A DNA stretch of 64,000 nucleotides from Odontesthes bonariensis. Its lineage: Eukaryota > Chordata > Actinopteri > Atheriniformes > Atherinopsidae. The notes under the pieces were generated by a model. That model made no database searches, had not been told where the DNA came from, and saw only the letters and a list, made by a program, of their open reading frames with translations. This document shows, piece by piece, positions 11,455 through 21,905 of the stretch. The position numbers were made by a program, and so were the translations under genes. Location of the stretch: assembly GCF_027942865.1 (NCBI RefSeq), contig NC_134516.1:26533538-26597537 (forward strand), written 5' to 3'. Each line of letters opens with the position of its first letter. Position 1 is the first letter of the stretch.

Positions 11455-11783
11455 CTGGTGTCAAACACAAGTCCCGTGTTTAGGAGATGGCTGACTATCC
11501 TCTGCATCCTTTTTAATCTCCTGACTTGGTCAGTGTTACTTGTTGATAATCCAGCGGTGCTGGATGATGTTTCCTGTTAGTTTTGGCAGAACTGGTGCTC
11601 AGCTGCTGGCACAGAGGAATAACTGGCCCAGCAAAGAGCCTCCAACAAATAACCAACCGGATGATCCAGAACTTCCTGCAGCTAAATAAAGATAAAACAG
11701 AGGTCATTGTCAGCTGTTAAAAATCTGAGCTCAGCTTCAGGCTGTGATGTTAAAAAGCACAAACCAAGCAGGAATCTGGGTGT
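11455..11783 (+). mobile_element. LINE fragment (Rex1-like), 5' part, interrupted
   Basis: Frames read QNFLQLNKDKTEVIVSC, then a degenerate stretch ending in GV. This is the RT region before the NLGV block. The reading resumes at 14193 after a 2.4 kb insertion. Frameshifts are present, so the LINE was probably already dead. Confidence 0.6.
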
Positions 11784-12351
11784 TATTAGTCGCTTTCGGA
11801 CAGACCGTTCTAAGAAAGTAGTTATCAGAACTACCCTCCTCGAATTTCGTTCTGATAACTATCCTTCCCCAGCGGAACTGTTTCAGTCTGCATTCGCACA
11901 TGAGTCGGGACCTGATAGGGACTGATGCGCCGCGCGCAGCCGTCTGCTTCAGTGACGTGTTAGCCGTTAGCCGTTTAGCGCTACATTCAAACACAAAACA
12001 AAACGGTAAAAGTAAGGAGAGAAGAAAAAACACCACCAAGAAGCTCATATGGAGAGTGGGGAGGCCACCGTGTTTATGGTCTGCATGATGGTGATATTAA
12101 TCATGGACAATCACATCAGGCGTCTAATATAGAGGCTGGAAGAGCTCACAGAGAGAGTCAGGAGATACTTTTTCATTTCATGAAGGAAGAAAGGAGAGCA
12201 GAGTGCTGCAGACAAATGAGACCAGTGTAAGTTAACTTATTAAACACCTGCCGGTTGTGTCTGTGTCATATGAGGAAACATTTCAGCCGTTGGTATGCAA
12301 CCGGCATTCCGACATCCCGTCACTCAGACATGACGCCACTGCGACATCCCG

Positions 12352-12431
12352 CCATTCCGACACTTTGATACCACCATTCCGACACTTTGATACCACCATT
12401 CCGACACTTTGATACCACCATTCCGACACTT
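12352..12431 (+). repeat. 22-bp tandem repeat, 3.6 units
   Basis: ccattccgacactttgatacca starts at 12352, 12374, 12396 and 12418. It is built from the same CATTCCGACA word that repeats at the other end of the element. Confidence 0.9.
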
Positions 12432-12555
12432 GTTGGGAGCTATCAGGGTCGGACTGGGAAAAAAAAATCGCTCCCCCCCCTCCCCAGTAATAATTAGTAT
12501 CTCCAATCTAATTAAATTAATTAATTAATTAATTAAATAAAAATAAAAAACGGCT

Positions 12556-12754
12556 ATGGGTATTCATCCGCCGCCTTAAAGACGAACAGCGGCTGGTGGA
12601 GTCCCAGTGCCACAGGGCGGCCGGTGGGGACCCACCTCCACCACAGCGGCGCAAGTGGAGGCAGCTGGAGGAGTGCCTTCAGCGGCTGCGCAGACAGTAC
12701 AGGCGGGGAGGCAGGACGCTGGAGCATTACTGGAGCGCTGCCGCTGCATCGTAA
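12556..12754 (+). pseudogene. coding relic of the nested element, charged helical stretch
   Basis: One frame stays open for about 65 codons, ending in TAA at 12752-12754. It is rich in Arg, Gln, Leu and Glu (FIRRLKDEQRLVE, then PPPPQRRKWRQLEECL, then RTLEHYWSAAAAS). Codons show high GC at third positions, unlike the AT-rich surroundings, which suggests former selection. It may be the tail of a transposase; family not recognised. Confidence 0.4.
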
Positions 12755-14192
12755 ATTTGGAATAGTAGGCCTGGTTTTAAAATCGTTGGGTTTTGTGTCC
12801 CTGATGTTTGTAGATGTTAATAGATGTTTATATAGGGACAAAAGAAAGCCTACAATTTAGGCGAAATTAATTATTATTATTGTTTTTTTGTTGCTAATTT
12901 GTATTCACCTAATTTTGAATGAAAAGTTAATAAAATGCTGTTGTTGATGTGGATCTTGTTGTTGTGTTGTTTGTTTGCATAGTGATTGTATGAGGATTGC
13001 ACTTTAAGGTGCCCACTGGTTTCTTTAACCGTTGCTCTTTTTACGCTCTTTTTACGAAGTTCTGTGTGAGTTTATCCCTTAAGATCGGGGCTCACCTTCC
13101 TTTGTGGAGATGTCGACGGGCAATATTTTTAACAACAACAGGTTGCGTGTCTTCCGACAGTTGCAGCCTTGAATGCGCGATGAAGATTGTAACTCTGCGC
13201 ACCCCAATTGAAAACTGAAACCAACATTTAAATTTGGTATTCCTTTTGCAGCCACGTGCATTTATCTAACCTGCTGTCCCCTCCACAAGCACAAGGCATG
13301 CATGAATTAATTGAAGTCATCTCCGATTCTGTGTGGGCCGCAATCTTGTTAATGACTGAAATACGTCATGAAGCTTTTCGTTGAATTAGGCCTACATTTG
13401 ATTTTTATAGGCCTAATATCGAAAAACTTGCACAAGATTTGATCTTTTTTTGCATCTTAACTCCCACGGTAACATGGGCTAAACATTGCATTTGCTGGTT
13501 TTCTGGTGCTGTGCTGTCTTTGCGATGCGCATCTCCGCTTCACTTTGACAGCATTCTCAGTGGTTTAAGGTAAAATAAATTGAGGCAATTGTCACAAAAA
13601 CAAATAGCATCCGTTTTACACTGCCAAATGAAATATTGCCTACACAACGAGCCCCTCGTCAGCCCTCATCATCAGTAAATTTCCGAGTGGGTGCGATCAG
13701 TCTTGCTTGACTTGCGTGTTGGAATGTCTCTCTCTCGGGCATGTGCAGCCCTATTATTGCATGGCGAGCTGTCCACGCCTGTGGTGCAGAAATCGCGTGT
13801 CGGAATGGTGGTATGTTGAAAAGAAAAAATCATACCGCCATTCCGACAAAAGAAAAAATTAAATTCGGAATGACGGGACGTTTCATTTCTTAAAAAAATG
13901 TCACCATTCCGACAATTGAACGTCAATGTCGGAATGTCGGTATGTCGGAATGGCAGCATGTAACCTCAGCTGTGATAGCATGACATGGGGCGTAGCTACC
14001 GACCACCACACACCTTCGTTAGATTAGTTCTATAGAACTATGAAAAGACCCGACCTCGGAGAAGGAGCTAAATAGTAATAGGAACTAAGGCAGAAAGCCC
14101 CGAGTTCCTGTATGTCCGAACACGGGAGAAAACGGCCCCGCGGATTAAAAGGTTATTAGAACTGCCAAAGGTTCCTACAGTCCGAAAGCGGC

Positions 14193-14345
14193 TATTATGG
14201 ACTCAGAGCTGAGCTTCAGCAGCCAGATCAGGTCAGTTAGGAAGTCAGCCGACTATCACCTGGAGAATATTTCCAGGATTAAAGGACTTCCTTCCCTGGT
14301 TACCTGTCAGATTTTATTACTCATTTTAAAAGCTTTGAATAGTTG
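14193..14345 (+). mobile_element. LINE fragment (Rex1-like), 3' part
   Basis: Continues the RT frame: MDSELSFSSQIRSVRKSADY, then HLENISRIKGLPSL, then LPVRFY. The order matches the 5.7-kb fragment and fish Rex1/L2 elements. Broken by later changes. Confidence 0.65.
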
Positions 14346-15331
14346 GACGGTTGCCTCTGTCTATGATCTGTGAACTCCTTACTCCCCTGATTGCTGCTCA
14401 CACGGCCCACTGTTTAATATAACTGAGCTGTTCATTAGATGGAAATGAATCCCTGCATACTCCTAAAAATCACTTTATTTTGAGGCTTTTTCTTCAAATT
14501 AAAACCCCACTTTCATAATTACTCGGGACTCTTTGTAAAATGCAAATAAAACCAGAAAGATATGATCTTAGAACTATTAACAAGTTCTATCTAATTAGAA
14601 ATAGTGCAAGTTCAGTGCCATCTGTTGGTTTCCTTAGCGAGGAAATAGTTTTTGAATTGCTCTGTATGAATGAATTGGATTCATTCTGAATTGAATGAAT
14701 TGGATTATAATTACAATGAATTGAACTCCAATTGGCCTGAATTGGACTTTATTACTGAAGTGCCCTGAGATGACATTTGTTGTAATTGTAATAGTTTATT
14801 TTGGCAACATTTGAAACAAACTGACATTATTCTGTCTTGGGAAACACTGCTGGTGGAAAACATGATACTGGCTGCTGAAAAACTGGCAGAAGTGGACCTT
14901 CCAACGTGACAGTGACAGGAAGTAATCAGCTGAAGTCGTCCAGAGATTAACAGAGAACACAAATCAACATTCTGGAATCCGGACTTCACTTCCATCCAGA
15001 ATCTGTGGTTGGAACCACAGACCAGAAGAGACAGAACAGAAGCCTTCACAAAGCTGTGATGTCATCACTGTAGTGACATCACAATCGATGTCATCTCTGA
15101 TCTTGTATGACATCACAAAGTTTATACAGGCCAGACATTTTCACTGCTTTTTCACAGCTGGTCAGGAGTTTATCTGAAGAAACACGTCCAGTTTCTGAAG
15201 CAGATTTGAAAGTCACAGCAAACGGTTTTCACATCGCCTAAAAAACACTTAGTTACTATCTTAAATAGTCATTTTAACAAGCACTTAGAAACAACGCTTA
15301 CTTACTATCTTAAAAAAATGTGATTTTAAGT
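14288..15331 (+). repeat. dispersed inverted repeat copy 1 (partner at 39628-40632)
   Basis: About 1.04 kb that recurs in opposite orientation 25 kb away. It starts inside the LINE tail, includes the AATTG-rich stretch near 14700, and ends at cttact before 15331. A 112-codon open frame on the minus strand is present in both copies, but I recognise no domain in it. Confidence 0.8.
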
Positions 15332-15351
15332 ACTCATAAACAACAAGCAAA

Positions 15352-16141
15352 ATGAGTCAAACCAAGAAACCATCTCCTCCACTTCAGTGGTGTGACATGG
15401 CAGACGACGATTTGCCCGAGGGTTTCTACACGTGTCCCATTACTTTTGGCAGTAAGGAAAGTTATGAGGAACCCAGCAACTGTTGGAAAAAGAACAACCC
15501 CAGGTCTCTGCTGCAGCTGGGACTCCTCACTCAGAGGATGTCCAGCTCCTGCAGGATCATCTCCAGGCCTCCGTAGTTCCTCCAGTCAAGTGGAAGTTTC
15601 CAGTTTCACAAACCGAGGGGATTCCCTCTAACGCCTCTGCTGCCGACCGAGATTATGGATCAGAGAAATGACAGAACTCTGACCGACAGAAGAATGACTA
15701 GATCAGCTATTTATAGCATGGGATGGATATTCTGAGGACAAAGCTGCTGAAGAAACATTTCTTTCTGACAGGAGAAAAAGACAGAAGAGTGGCAGCAGAG
15801 AGCGGCTGCTCCATGACTGAGGAAAAACTAAAGAAGGTGCAAAACTGTTTGACGTGTGAGCGGCATCTCCGTCAAAAGTGTGAGCAGGAGCTCAAGCAGT
15901 GCAACCGAGTCACTGCAGGATTGTGTGAAACTCTGAAAGCAGCAGCAGCAGAAAGTGAATATCAGTCAGTTCTGAAAGAGGTAGAGAGCTGGAAAGAGCA
16001 ACTGAAAGAAAAGAGCCACGTTGGTGGAGCGGAACTCTCTCTTAGATTAGCCAGAACTATCGAGAAAAGCCAGGCTTTCTGCGAATCCAGCTTTGTGGAA
16101 CACCCCTCAGGACTTCCAAAACTTCCAGACTTCCAAACTGG
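15352..16141 (+). pseudogene. broken reading frame with coiled-coil segment
   Basis: Three open stretches follow one another in different frames. The first starts MSQTKKPSPPLQWCDMADDD; the second contains EKEQPQVSAAAGTPHSEDVQ; the third (from 15723) has heptad-rich KLKKVQNCLTCERHLRQKCE and about 60 more charged residues. Frameshifts and a stop separate them, so this is a decayed gene or retrocopy. The last 12 codons of the third stretch come from the tRNA-Thr spacer, so the true end is near 16141. Protein family not recognised. Confidence 0.4.
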
Positions 16142-16188
16142 GATCCAGTTCCTGCTCTTTATTCTTTCATCAGTTATCTGAACCATGT

Positions 16189-16262
16189 GGCGCTGTGGCT
16201 TAGTTGGTCAAAGTGCCTGTCTCGTAAACAGGAGATCTTGGGTTCAAATCCCAGCAGTGCCT
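16189..16262 (+). tRNA. tRNA-Thr (CGT)
   Basis: 74-nt cloverleaf, acceptor GGCGCTG/CAGTGCC, anticodon loop TCTCGTAA with CGT, T loop TTCAAAT. First unit of a tandem array with about 337-bp spacing. Confidence 0.92.
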
Positions 16263-16523
16263 GTGGGCCTTCAGAGCTAGCTATGACTTAGTGTGAGAAT
16301 CTGTTGTTAGCAGAGTTCTACTGAATTCTTTGCATTGTTGGTCTTCATCCAATGATGGACCTTTCAATGAGCATCATGGTTATTATGAGTCTGTTCTTTG
16401 GTCAGACTTCATAAAAAAGTTTTTTAGAAGTCACAGTTAGTTTTGGGAGAGTCTCTGGAACTCATTTCCTGAAATTGATCCAGCTCCATCTCTTTATTCC
16501 TTCATCAGTTTTACAAACCATGA

Positions 16524-16597
16524 GGCGCTGTGGCTTAGTTGGTCAAAGTGCCTGTCTAGTAAACAGAAGATCCTGGGTTCATATCCCAGCAGTGCCT
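16524..16597 (+). tRNA. tRNA-Thr (AGT), slightly degenerate
   Basis: Second array unit. The anticodon is AGT rather than CGT. The anticodon stem has one mismatch (acagaaga) and the T loop reads TTCATAT, so function is doubtful. Confidence 0.8.
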
Positions 16598-16801
16598 GTG
16601 GGCCTTCAGAGCAAGCTATGACTTTTCACTGGTCCACTTAAAGCTGCAGTCGGCAAGTTTTCAAAATTCCGAGTCTAAGGTCGGAAAATTTGAACTGACA
16701 CAACTTTCAGGTCCCTCCCTCAACCTCTAACAAGCTCCGAATTGCCCCCCAAACCCCTCCCCCTCTGTGGACGAGGTTGTGCACATGAGTTCACACCAGT
16801 G

Positions 16802-16877
16802 CAGGGCTCTCAAGTTTGCTTGGAGTGAGATTCGGGCGGGGCAGGGGCCGGGCCATGTGCGTGGGGGGGTTTCTTTC

Positions 16878-16915
<38 letters not shown>

Positions 16916-18035
16916 TCCCTTGCAGTATCCCATCGCCATAAACTAGCTACTTAAAGAACAAAGAAATTGTTTTATTTATACCAAAATCACAAATCTTCAC
17001 TTTTACACTAAATTCTGCTATATTTGAAAATAAATTGTTTTAGGTATGCAAAGTCTTAACAAACAAAAAAAACAGACAAATTAAATTAAGAAAAACAAAC
17101 ATAACCCCAAATGGGCCCCTTGAGCAGTCCCTCTCTGTGTGTGTTTGTTTATGAGTGTTGTTGTAAGTGTTTGTGGCAGATTTTGATGCTTGATGACTGA
17201 TATTGGGGGCTCCCATTTAAAGCACTGTGGCTCAATGTCAGCCATTTTCAGTCATGATGGATGACAGAGTTCCATTCAGAGCCAACGTGTTCCTGGTCTT
17301 GGTTTTATTGAGCCCCACCATGGAAAAAACCCTCTCTGCATCAGCATTTCAGTGCGGCAGAACTAATACCAGTTTGGCAATTGTAGATAGCCTTATTGGG
17401 AATCTGCTCATACCAGTCACCTTTGAAAAGAATTAACCACGGAAGCCTAATTACACTCCTACATATTTTTCATTTTTCATTAAGTTGCTCATGTCAAAGG
17501 GTGTGTGCTGAATATTTAGGTCTACCACGCCAACGAACACTTTAACCGGCAGGTATTGGTCTTTTACAAGGAGTAGGAAAACTATAGTAACTAATAAAAG
17601 ATTCAAATAAATGAAGATATGACCTGCTGAAGATCCTGACGGTTCTCTTCCACCTCCAGCTCGTCTACAACTTCTGCACGCATTCAGAGCATAATAGGCC
17701 ATGTCCGCTGTGCATTCATGGGACGCGTGCTTGCGGCTGAAAGCTATTTCAGACCCGGCAACAAGAAATTCTGTTTTCTGATTGGCTGAGAAATTCTATT
17801 TTGTGATTTGCCGATGGGTTGCTAAATCAAGACAGCTGTACCAGAGCTATAGTTCTGAGCTGTACGAGCGCACAGTAACCTGCCATTGACTCGTTTATAG
17901 TATCGGCCATTAGAATTTCTGTGCGACGAAGTTGATCATTTCTCAGCGTGAGAAATGGCATGTGTGGCGTGTGAGCGTGTGAACTTGTTGAAATGCGTGT
18001 GTCTCACGCTCATTGCGTGAGACTTGAGAGCCCTG
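16802..18035. mobile_element. hAT element, 1,234 bp, 8-bp target duplication
   Basis: CACCAGTG occurs exactly on both sides (16794-16801, 18036-18043). Ends CAGGGCTCTCAAGTTTG and GACTTGAGAGCCCTG are inverted. An 8-bp duplication with CAGGG ends defines hAT. The interior has a long T/G run, an AT-rich middle and a 69-codon open frame (17227-17436) with no domain I recognise, so it is non-autonomous. Confidence 0.88.
16884..16916 (+). repeat. T11-G22 homopolymer pair
   Basis: About 11 T followed by about 22 G. Such runs are unstable and prone to sequencing error, so the length here is uncertain. Confidence 0.8.
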
Positions 18036-18303
18036 CACCAGTGTGAGCGCACACAAGCTGGGGCAGACTCACGCTCAGCAGCGTGTGCACAAGCTGTGAT
18101 TGACAGGTAGGATTCCTCCACCCTAACGTGATTGGTTAAAAACAGCCGGGAGCGCTCGGTTTTTGCAAGCATGATTACAGGCTTCAGAGGGAGCTACAGA
18201 TTTCGTTATTTTTCCTAAACAGCCTATTTAATATTCTACTTCCAGAATCCCATGACAGTTCAAGCTAATATGACTAAAAAAAAGTTGCCGACTGCCGCTT
18301 TAA

Positions 18304-18688
18304 AGCTGTCGTCGGCAACTTTTTTTAGAATATTAAATAGGCTGTTTAGGAAAAATCCCGAATTCTGTAGCTCCCTCTGAAGCCTGTAATCATGCTTGCA
18401 AAAATTGAGCGCTCCCGGCTGTTTTTAACCAACGTTAGGTTTATTATTTATCTATTATGTGAGCAGAACAGTCACCAACCACGTCTTCCATGCTGAGCAT
18501 GAGTCTACCCCCAGCTTGTGTGCGCGCACACTGGTGTGAACTCACGTGCAGAACCTTGTCCACAGAGGGGGAGGGGTTTGGGGGGCGATTCGGAGCTTGT
18601 TAGAGGTTGGGGGAGGGACCTGAAAGTTGTATCAGTTCGAATTTTCCGACTTTAGACTCGGAATTTTGAAAACCTGCCGACGGCAGCT
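18304..18688. mobile_element. TTAA-flanked MITE, inverted copy
   Basis: Inverted copy of the element at 16642-18299, with TTAA at 18300-18303 and 18689-18692. It lacks the hAT, so it serves as the empty-site reference for that insertion (cacactggtgtgaactca against the duplicated CACCAGTG). Confidence 0.8.
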
Positions 18689-18692
18689 TTAA

Positions 18693-19170
18693 TGAAAGTG
18701 CGTATAAATAGCACACACCTTTTAAAGTCTCATTTATGCCTATTTTATACTTTCAGAGTGTAATTTTCCTCCGTTCACTTAACATGTCAAATGGTTAGGG
18801 TAGGCCTACAGTACGGTGGAGGTTCTCCTCCTGTCACACTACATAACATCAAAATGAACATACAAACCGTGAAATAGTCAGAGTTAGAGTAAAAGCTGAG
18901 GGCAGGACGTCATTTCCTTGAAATATGTAGCGGAAAATAATAAGCAAAAGCATTAAAGAAGCCTTGTAAAAACACAGTAAATGACTTGGCGTGTAATAAG
19001 TACACCGCTTCATGAGATCTGGCTGTAACTGGTGAAAGTGACTTCCTCATGAACACCAGGGTCTGAGTTGAAAACCCAACAATATCTGCAAAATATGATG
19101 AAGTTTTGAACCAATTTGAGGCACTTCTACTCATGGCTTTAACTATTCTTGAGGTAGAGAATCACAAAAA
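18693..19170. other. no recognisable gene
   Basis: Unique-looking AT-rich sequence between the MITE pair and the next tRNA-Thr unit. No exon seen. Confidence 0.4.
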
Positions 19171-19232
19171 CCACTTCCTGAGGTGGCTCCAGTTCCTGCT
19201 CTTTATTCTTTCATCAGTTTTATGAGCCATGC

Positions 19233-19306
19233 GGCGCTGTGGCTTAGTTGGTCAAAGTGCCTGTCTAGTAAACAGGAGATCCTGGGTTCAAATCCCAGCA
19301 GTGCCT
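19233..19306 (+). tRNA. tRNA-Thr (AGT)
   Basis: Third array unit, 74 nt, intact arms, anticodon AGT, T loop TTCAAAT. The 5' flank (cctgctctttattctttcat) is shared with the other units. Confidence 0.92.
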
Positions 19307-19568
19307 GTGGGCCTTCAGAGCTGGCTATGACTTAGCATGAGAAACTGGTAGTTAGCAGGGTTCTACTGAATGCTTTGCATTGTTGGTCTTGATCAAATGA
19401 TGGACCTTTAATTGAGCATCATGGTTATTTTGAGTCTGTTCTTTGGTCAGACTTGATAAAACAATTATTTTGAAGTCACAGTTAGTTTTGGGAGAGTCTC
19501 AGGACCTTGTTTCCTGAAATGGATCCAGTTCAGGCTCTTTAGTCTTTCATCAGTTTTATGAACCATGT

Positions 19569-19602
19569 GGCGCTGTGGCTTAGTTGGTCAAAGTGCCTGT
19601 CC
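19569..19602 (+). pseudogene. tRNA-Thr 5' fragment
   Basis: The fourth unit, 336 bp after the third, breaks off in the anticodon stem (gcctgtcc) and continues into unrelated sequence starting agTGTAAAAATTGG. A later insertion or deletion removed the rest. Confidence 0.85.
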
Positions 19603-19603
19603 A

Positions 19604-20310
19604 GTGTAAAAATTGGCTTTGTTCTTAGACATTATGAGTAAAATAGTCTCAGTACTTTTCCATGATGACCTAAAGTGATCCAGGAGTACGGAGACAAAAC
19701 AATTGGGAAAGCAAGGGCAGATTCACACGTACACATTGTTTTGGGCTGATCCAGAGAATATGACGAAGCATATTGGACCTACTCATGTCCAATCATACTC
19801 GGTCGAGTGTGAGTCCAACCTATGAGGCTATAAATACAAATGATAACCGGAGGTCGAGGTGCAGTCTGACGGACATCCTGCGGGATATGATATGCTTTGA
19901 CGTACTGGTGACCTCTCCTTCCAAGATTAGTTCCGGATCAGAATGCTGAACAGACGTTCAGCCAAGAGGAGTACCGAGCACCAAGCAGTGACAGGATTGG
20001 TCCAGAAGAGACTACACGACATCATAAAAAATTGTATTTGTTCATCTGTTGTATTTCATGTAATCATTAAGCTGACTAATCATTTTGTGGGTATAAATCA
20101 ACCAATCATTAGTATGATCATTGCCAGTGGGGTGACTCGGCTGTTTGGAGCGGGACCTTAGACTTTGAAAGGTAATGAATTGGTCGGTCGCCAAGTGGAA
20201 CTGGGGCCATTGGAGAATTTTTCCCGGTTCAGCCATCGGGTTCTCGCTCCTATTCGCTGCGAACGGTGGACGAGCCTGCTGGTAATGTAATTGCCTTATG
20301 CAATGTTTGA
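19604..20310 (+). mobile_element. possible LTR or promoter-bearing repeat
   Basis: Sequence starts TGTAAAAATTGG at the tRNA break, has ctataaatac near 19830 as a TATA-like box, and then a GC-richer transcribed-looking stretch. This order resembles a retrotransposon LTR, but I see no second copy, primer-binding site or coding domain. Confidence 0.25.
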
Positions 20311-20718
20311 GTGTCATTAGGTTTGAAATTATGTGATAATTTTTGATAAATCAGTGTTATGTGTTGTGATGGTACTTATGGGGGAGCAAGGCCTTGTGAA
20401 CCACATAGAGTTTTAGGCCATTATGAACAAAGAGTCCAAACAGAGGATGGGTTCGGGGCCACATACACACAATACATATAGCAAAATATTATTTTCTACA
20501 TATAATCTATTAAGAAATGTGCTTATTTGCGGAGCTATTATCAGTTGAGTGAGCAAGGTTTTAAACTTACTAGAAAAGAGTCTCTATTTCTAGAATCTTG
20601 ATCAATACTCCTGATATAGAAGGTTTTTTGCTAATGCATTAGAATTGTTTTCTACTATTTCCACATGCCTGTGCAATGAAGACTTGCTTGGTGCTGTAAT
20701 TGCTACAGCAGCACCAAC

Positions 20719-21030
20719 ATGGAGATGAATGAATATTGTAGTGGTTTGGAGCCGGCATATTGGGAAAGGTATTTGGCGTTAGTTGAGAAATACATTGGGC
20801 GTGACCCATACTTAATGAAAATGTCCGAATTTTCACAAGACCGGAACGATTTGCCGAATATACAGGCTGTGGATATAACGAGCTACCTGGTTCTCCAGAC
20901 GTCTTACTACACCAAGCAACAGATGAAGGCCCACAAAAGTTTGGAGGCATACAACTATTACCACAGCGGATGGATCAGCAAACTCGGAGTAAAACGTCTA
21001 CAGAATGATTGTGTTTTGGTGTTGGCCAGG
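20719..21030 (+). pseudogene. first exon of a YqaJ/SWIM-type protein, orphan
   Basis: The exon starts MEMNEYCSGLEPAYWERYL and includes TSYYTKQQMKAHKSLEAYNY, ending LARV at a good donor (AGG/gtaagc). I recognise this as the N-terminal block found before the SWIM zinc finger and YqaJ-like exonuclease in a multicopy fish gene family. The frame is clean over 104 codons, but no SWIM or YqaJ exon follows; a Harbinger relic starts about 190 bases later. Either later exons lie elsewhere or this is a truncated copy. Confidence 0.5.
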
Positions 21031-21219
21031 GTAAGCTTGTTTTCTGTGTTGTTTATGGTGCATTATCCCAATGGAAAATGCAGTGTATAGTGCAGGGCTG
21101 GGCAGTAAAGCAGAACTTAACATGTTGAATGCCGAGCTGTGAATGTTGGCACTCAAATAACAATCAAAAATGTTTATGTTTTAATAAAATGCCGAGATCC
21201 AAACATCCAAATGCTGACA

Positions 21220-21905
21220 TTGGCCCTCATTTATCAAACTTGCGTAAGACGAAAAACATGCGTAGGTCGTGTGTACGTTCTTTCTGCTGAAAGGTTGGCA
21301 TTTATCAAATACATCGTGAGTGCAGGAAAGATGAAATCGCCACGACAGGTCTGAGGCCGTGTCCGCACTTTTCCATTTTGACTTGCGGTGACTGCAATAG
21401 CATACATAAACAGCAGCGTCACTAGTGCGTGCCTCATGAGTCACAACAAATCCCTAGGTTAAAATTACAGACTTATCACTTCAAAGAAGGCCCATGTTTT
21501 ATTTCTTTATTACTTCAACATTAATATAAACATAAACGCAAATTAAATAAATAAAAAAATTAAACAAGTACAACTTGGAAGAGTGATGGCTCATTATTCA
21601 ACCGCCTATTTAAGAGGTGATTCTAGCGGCGCGGTAATGGCGAAACGATGGCAGATCTGGCTTTGTTAGAGGACCTGAACGCGCGCATCAGGCGCGAGAG
21701 AGTGTTCCGGGACCGGCAGGATTTCTTTCGGGAAAATGATGAGTGGCTTATGAGCCGTACAGGAGAGGCGCTTTAACACTGCGCATAGTACGCTTGCCAC
21801 TGTGGAGAGGTGTACAGGGCTCCTAAAGGGCAGGTGGATCTGTCTCTCGGCTGCGGGGGGAACCCTTCTATATACGCCCGAAAAGGTATGCAATATTATT
21901 ATTGC
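21220..21905 (+). mobile_element. internally deleted PIF/Harbinger element
   Basis: Begins with ggccctcatttatcaaactt and contains both ends of a HARBI1-type transposase gene. In one frame from 21647: MADLALLEDLNARIRRERVF, then DRQDFFRENDEWLMSR. This is followed directly by the C-terminal block ERRFNTAHSTLATTVERCTG, then LLKGRWICLSAAGG and LLYTPEKVCNIII. The DDE core between them is missing, so it cannot transpose by itself. The right end is not clear. Confidence 0.75.

Larger units (their letters stand above)
12287..13965. mobile_element. nested 1.68-kb element with CATTCCGACA subterminal repeats, TCAG duplication
   Basis: Comparison with copy 1 of the host element shows the empty site catttcag/tgtgatag; here TCAG occurs on both sides (12283-12286, 13966-13969). 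The ends share CATTCCGACAT in inverted orientation, and this word or its complement recurs many times in both terminal 150 bases. The middle holds one decayed coding stretch. I cannot place it in a known superfamily. Confidence 0.7.
11789..14192. mobile_element. TIR element copy 2, 5-bp TATTA duplication, carrying an insertion
   Basis: Same family as 10535-11260, inverted. Flanked by TATTA at 11784-11788 and 14193-14197. Removing the element and one TATTA rejoins the LINE frame as GVIMDSELSFSSQ, which supports a 5-bp target duplication. It is lengthened by the 1.68 kb element at 12287-13965. Confidence 0.8.
16642..18299. mobile_element. TTAA-flanked MITE, copy split by a hAT
   Basis: Left end AAAGCTGCAGTCGGCAA, right end GTTGCCGACTGCCGCTT, with TTAA at 16638-16641 and 18300-18303. 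Without the hAT insertion it would be about 0.42 kb. It forms a head-to-head pair with the element at 18304-18688, sharing the TTAA between them. Confidence 0.8.

Noticed and set aside
14711-15049. 112-codon minus-strand frame as a gene
   Set aside because: It lies in a dispersed repeat, and the second copy has a shifted end. No domain; likely chance within a repeat.
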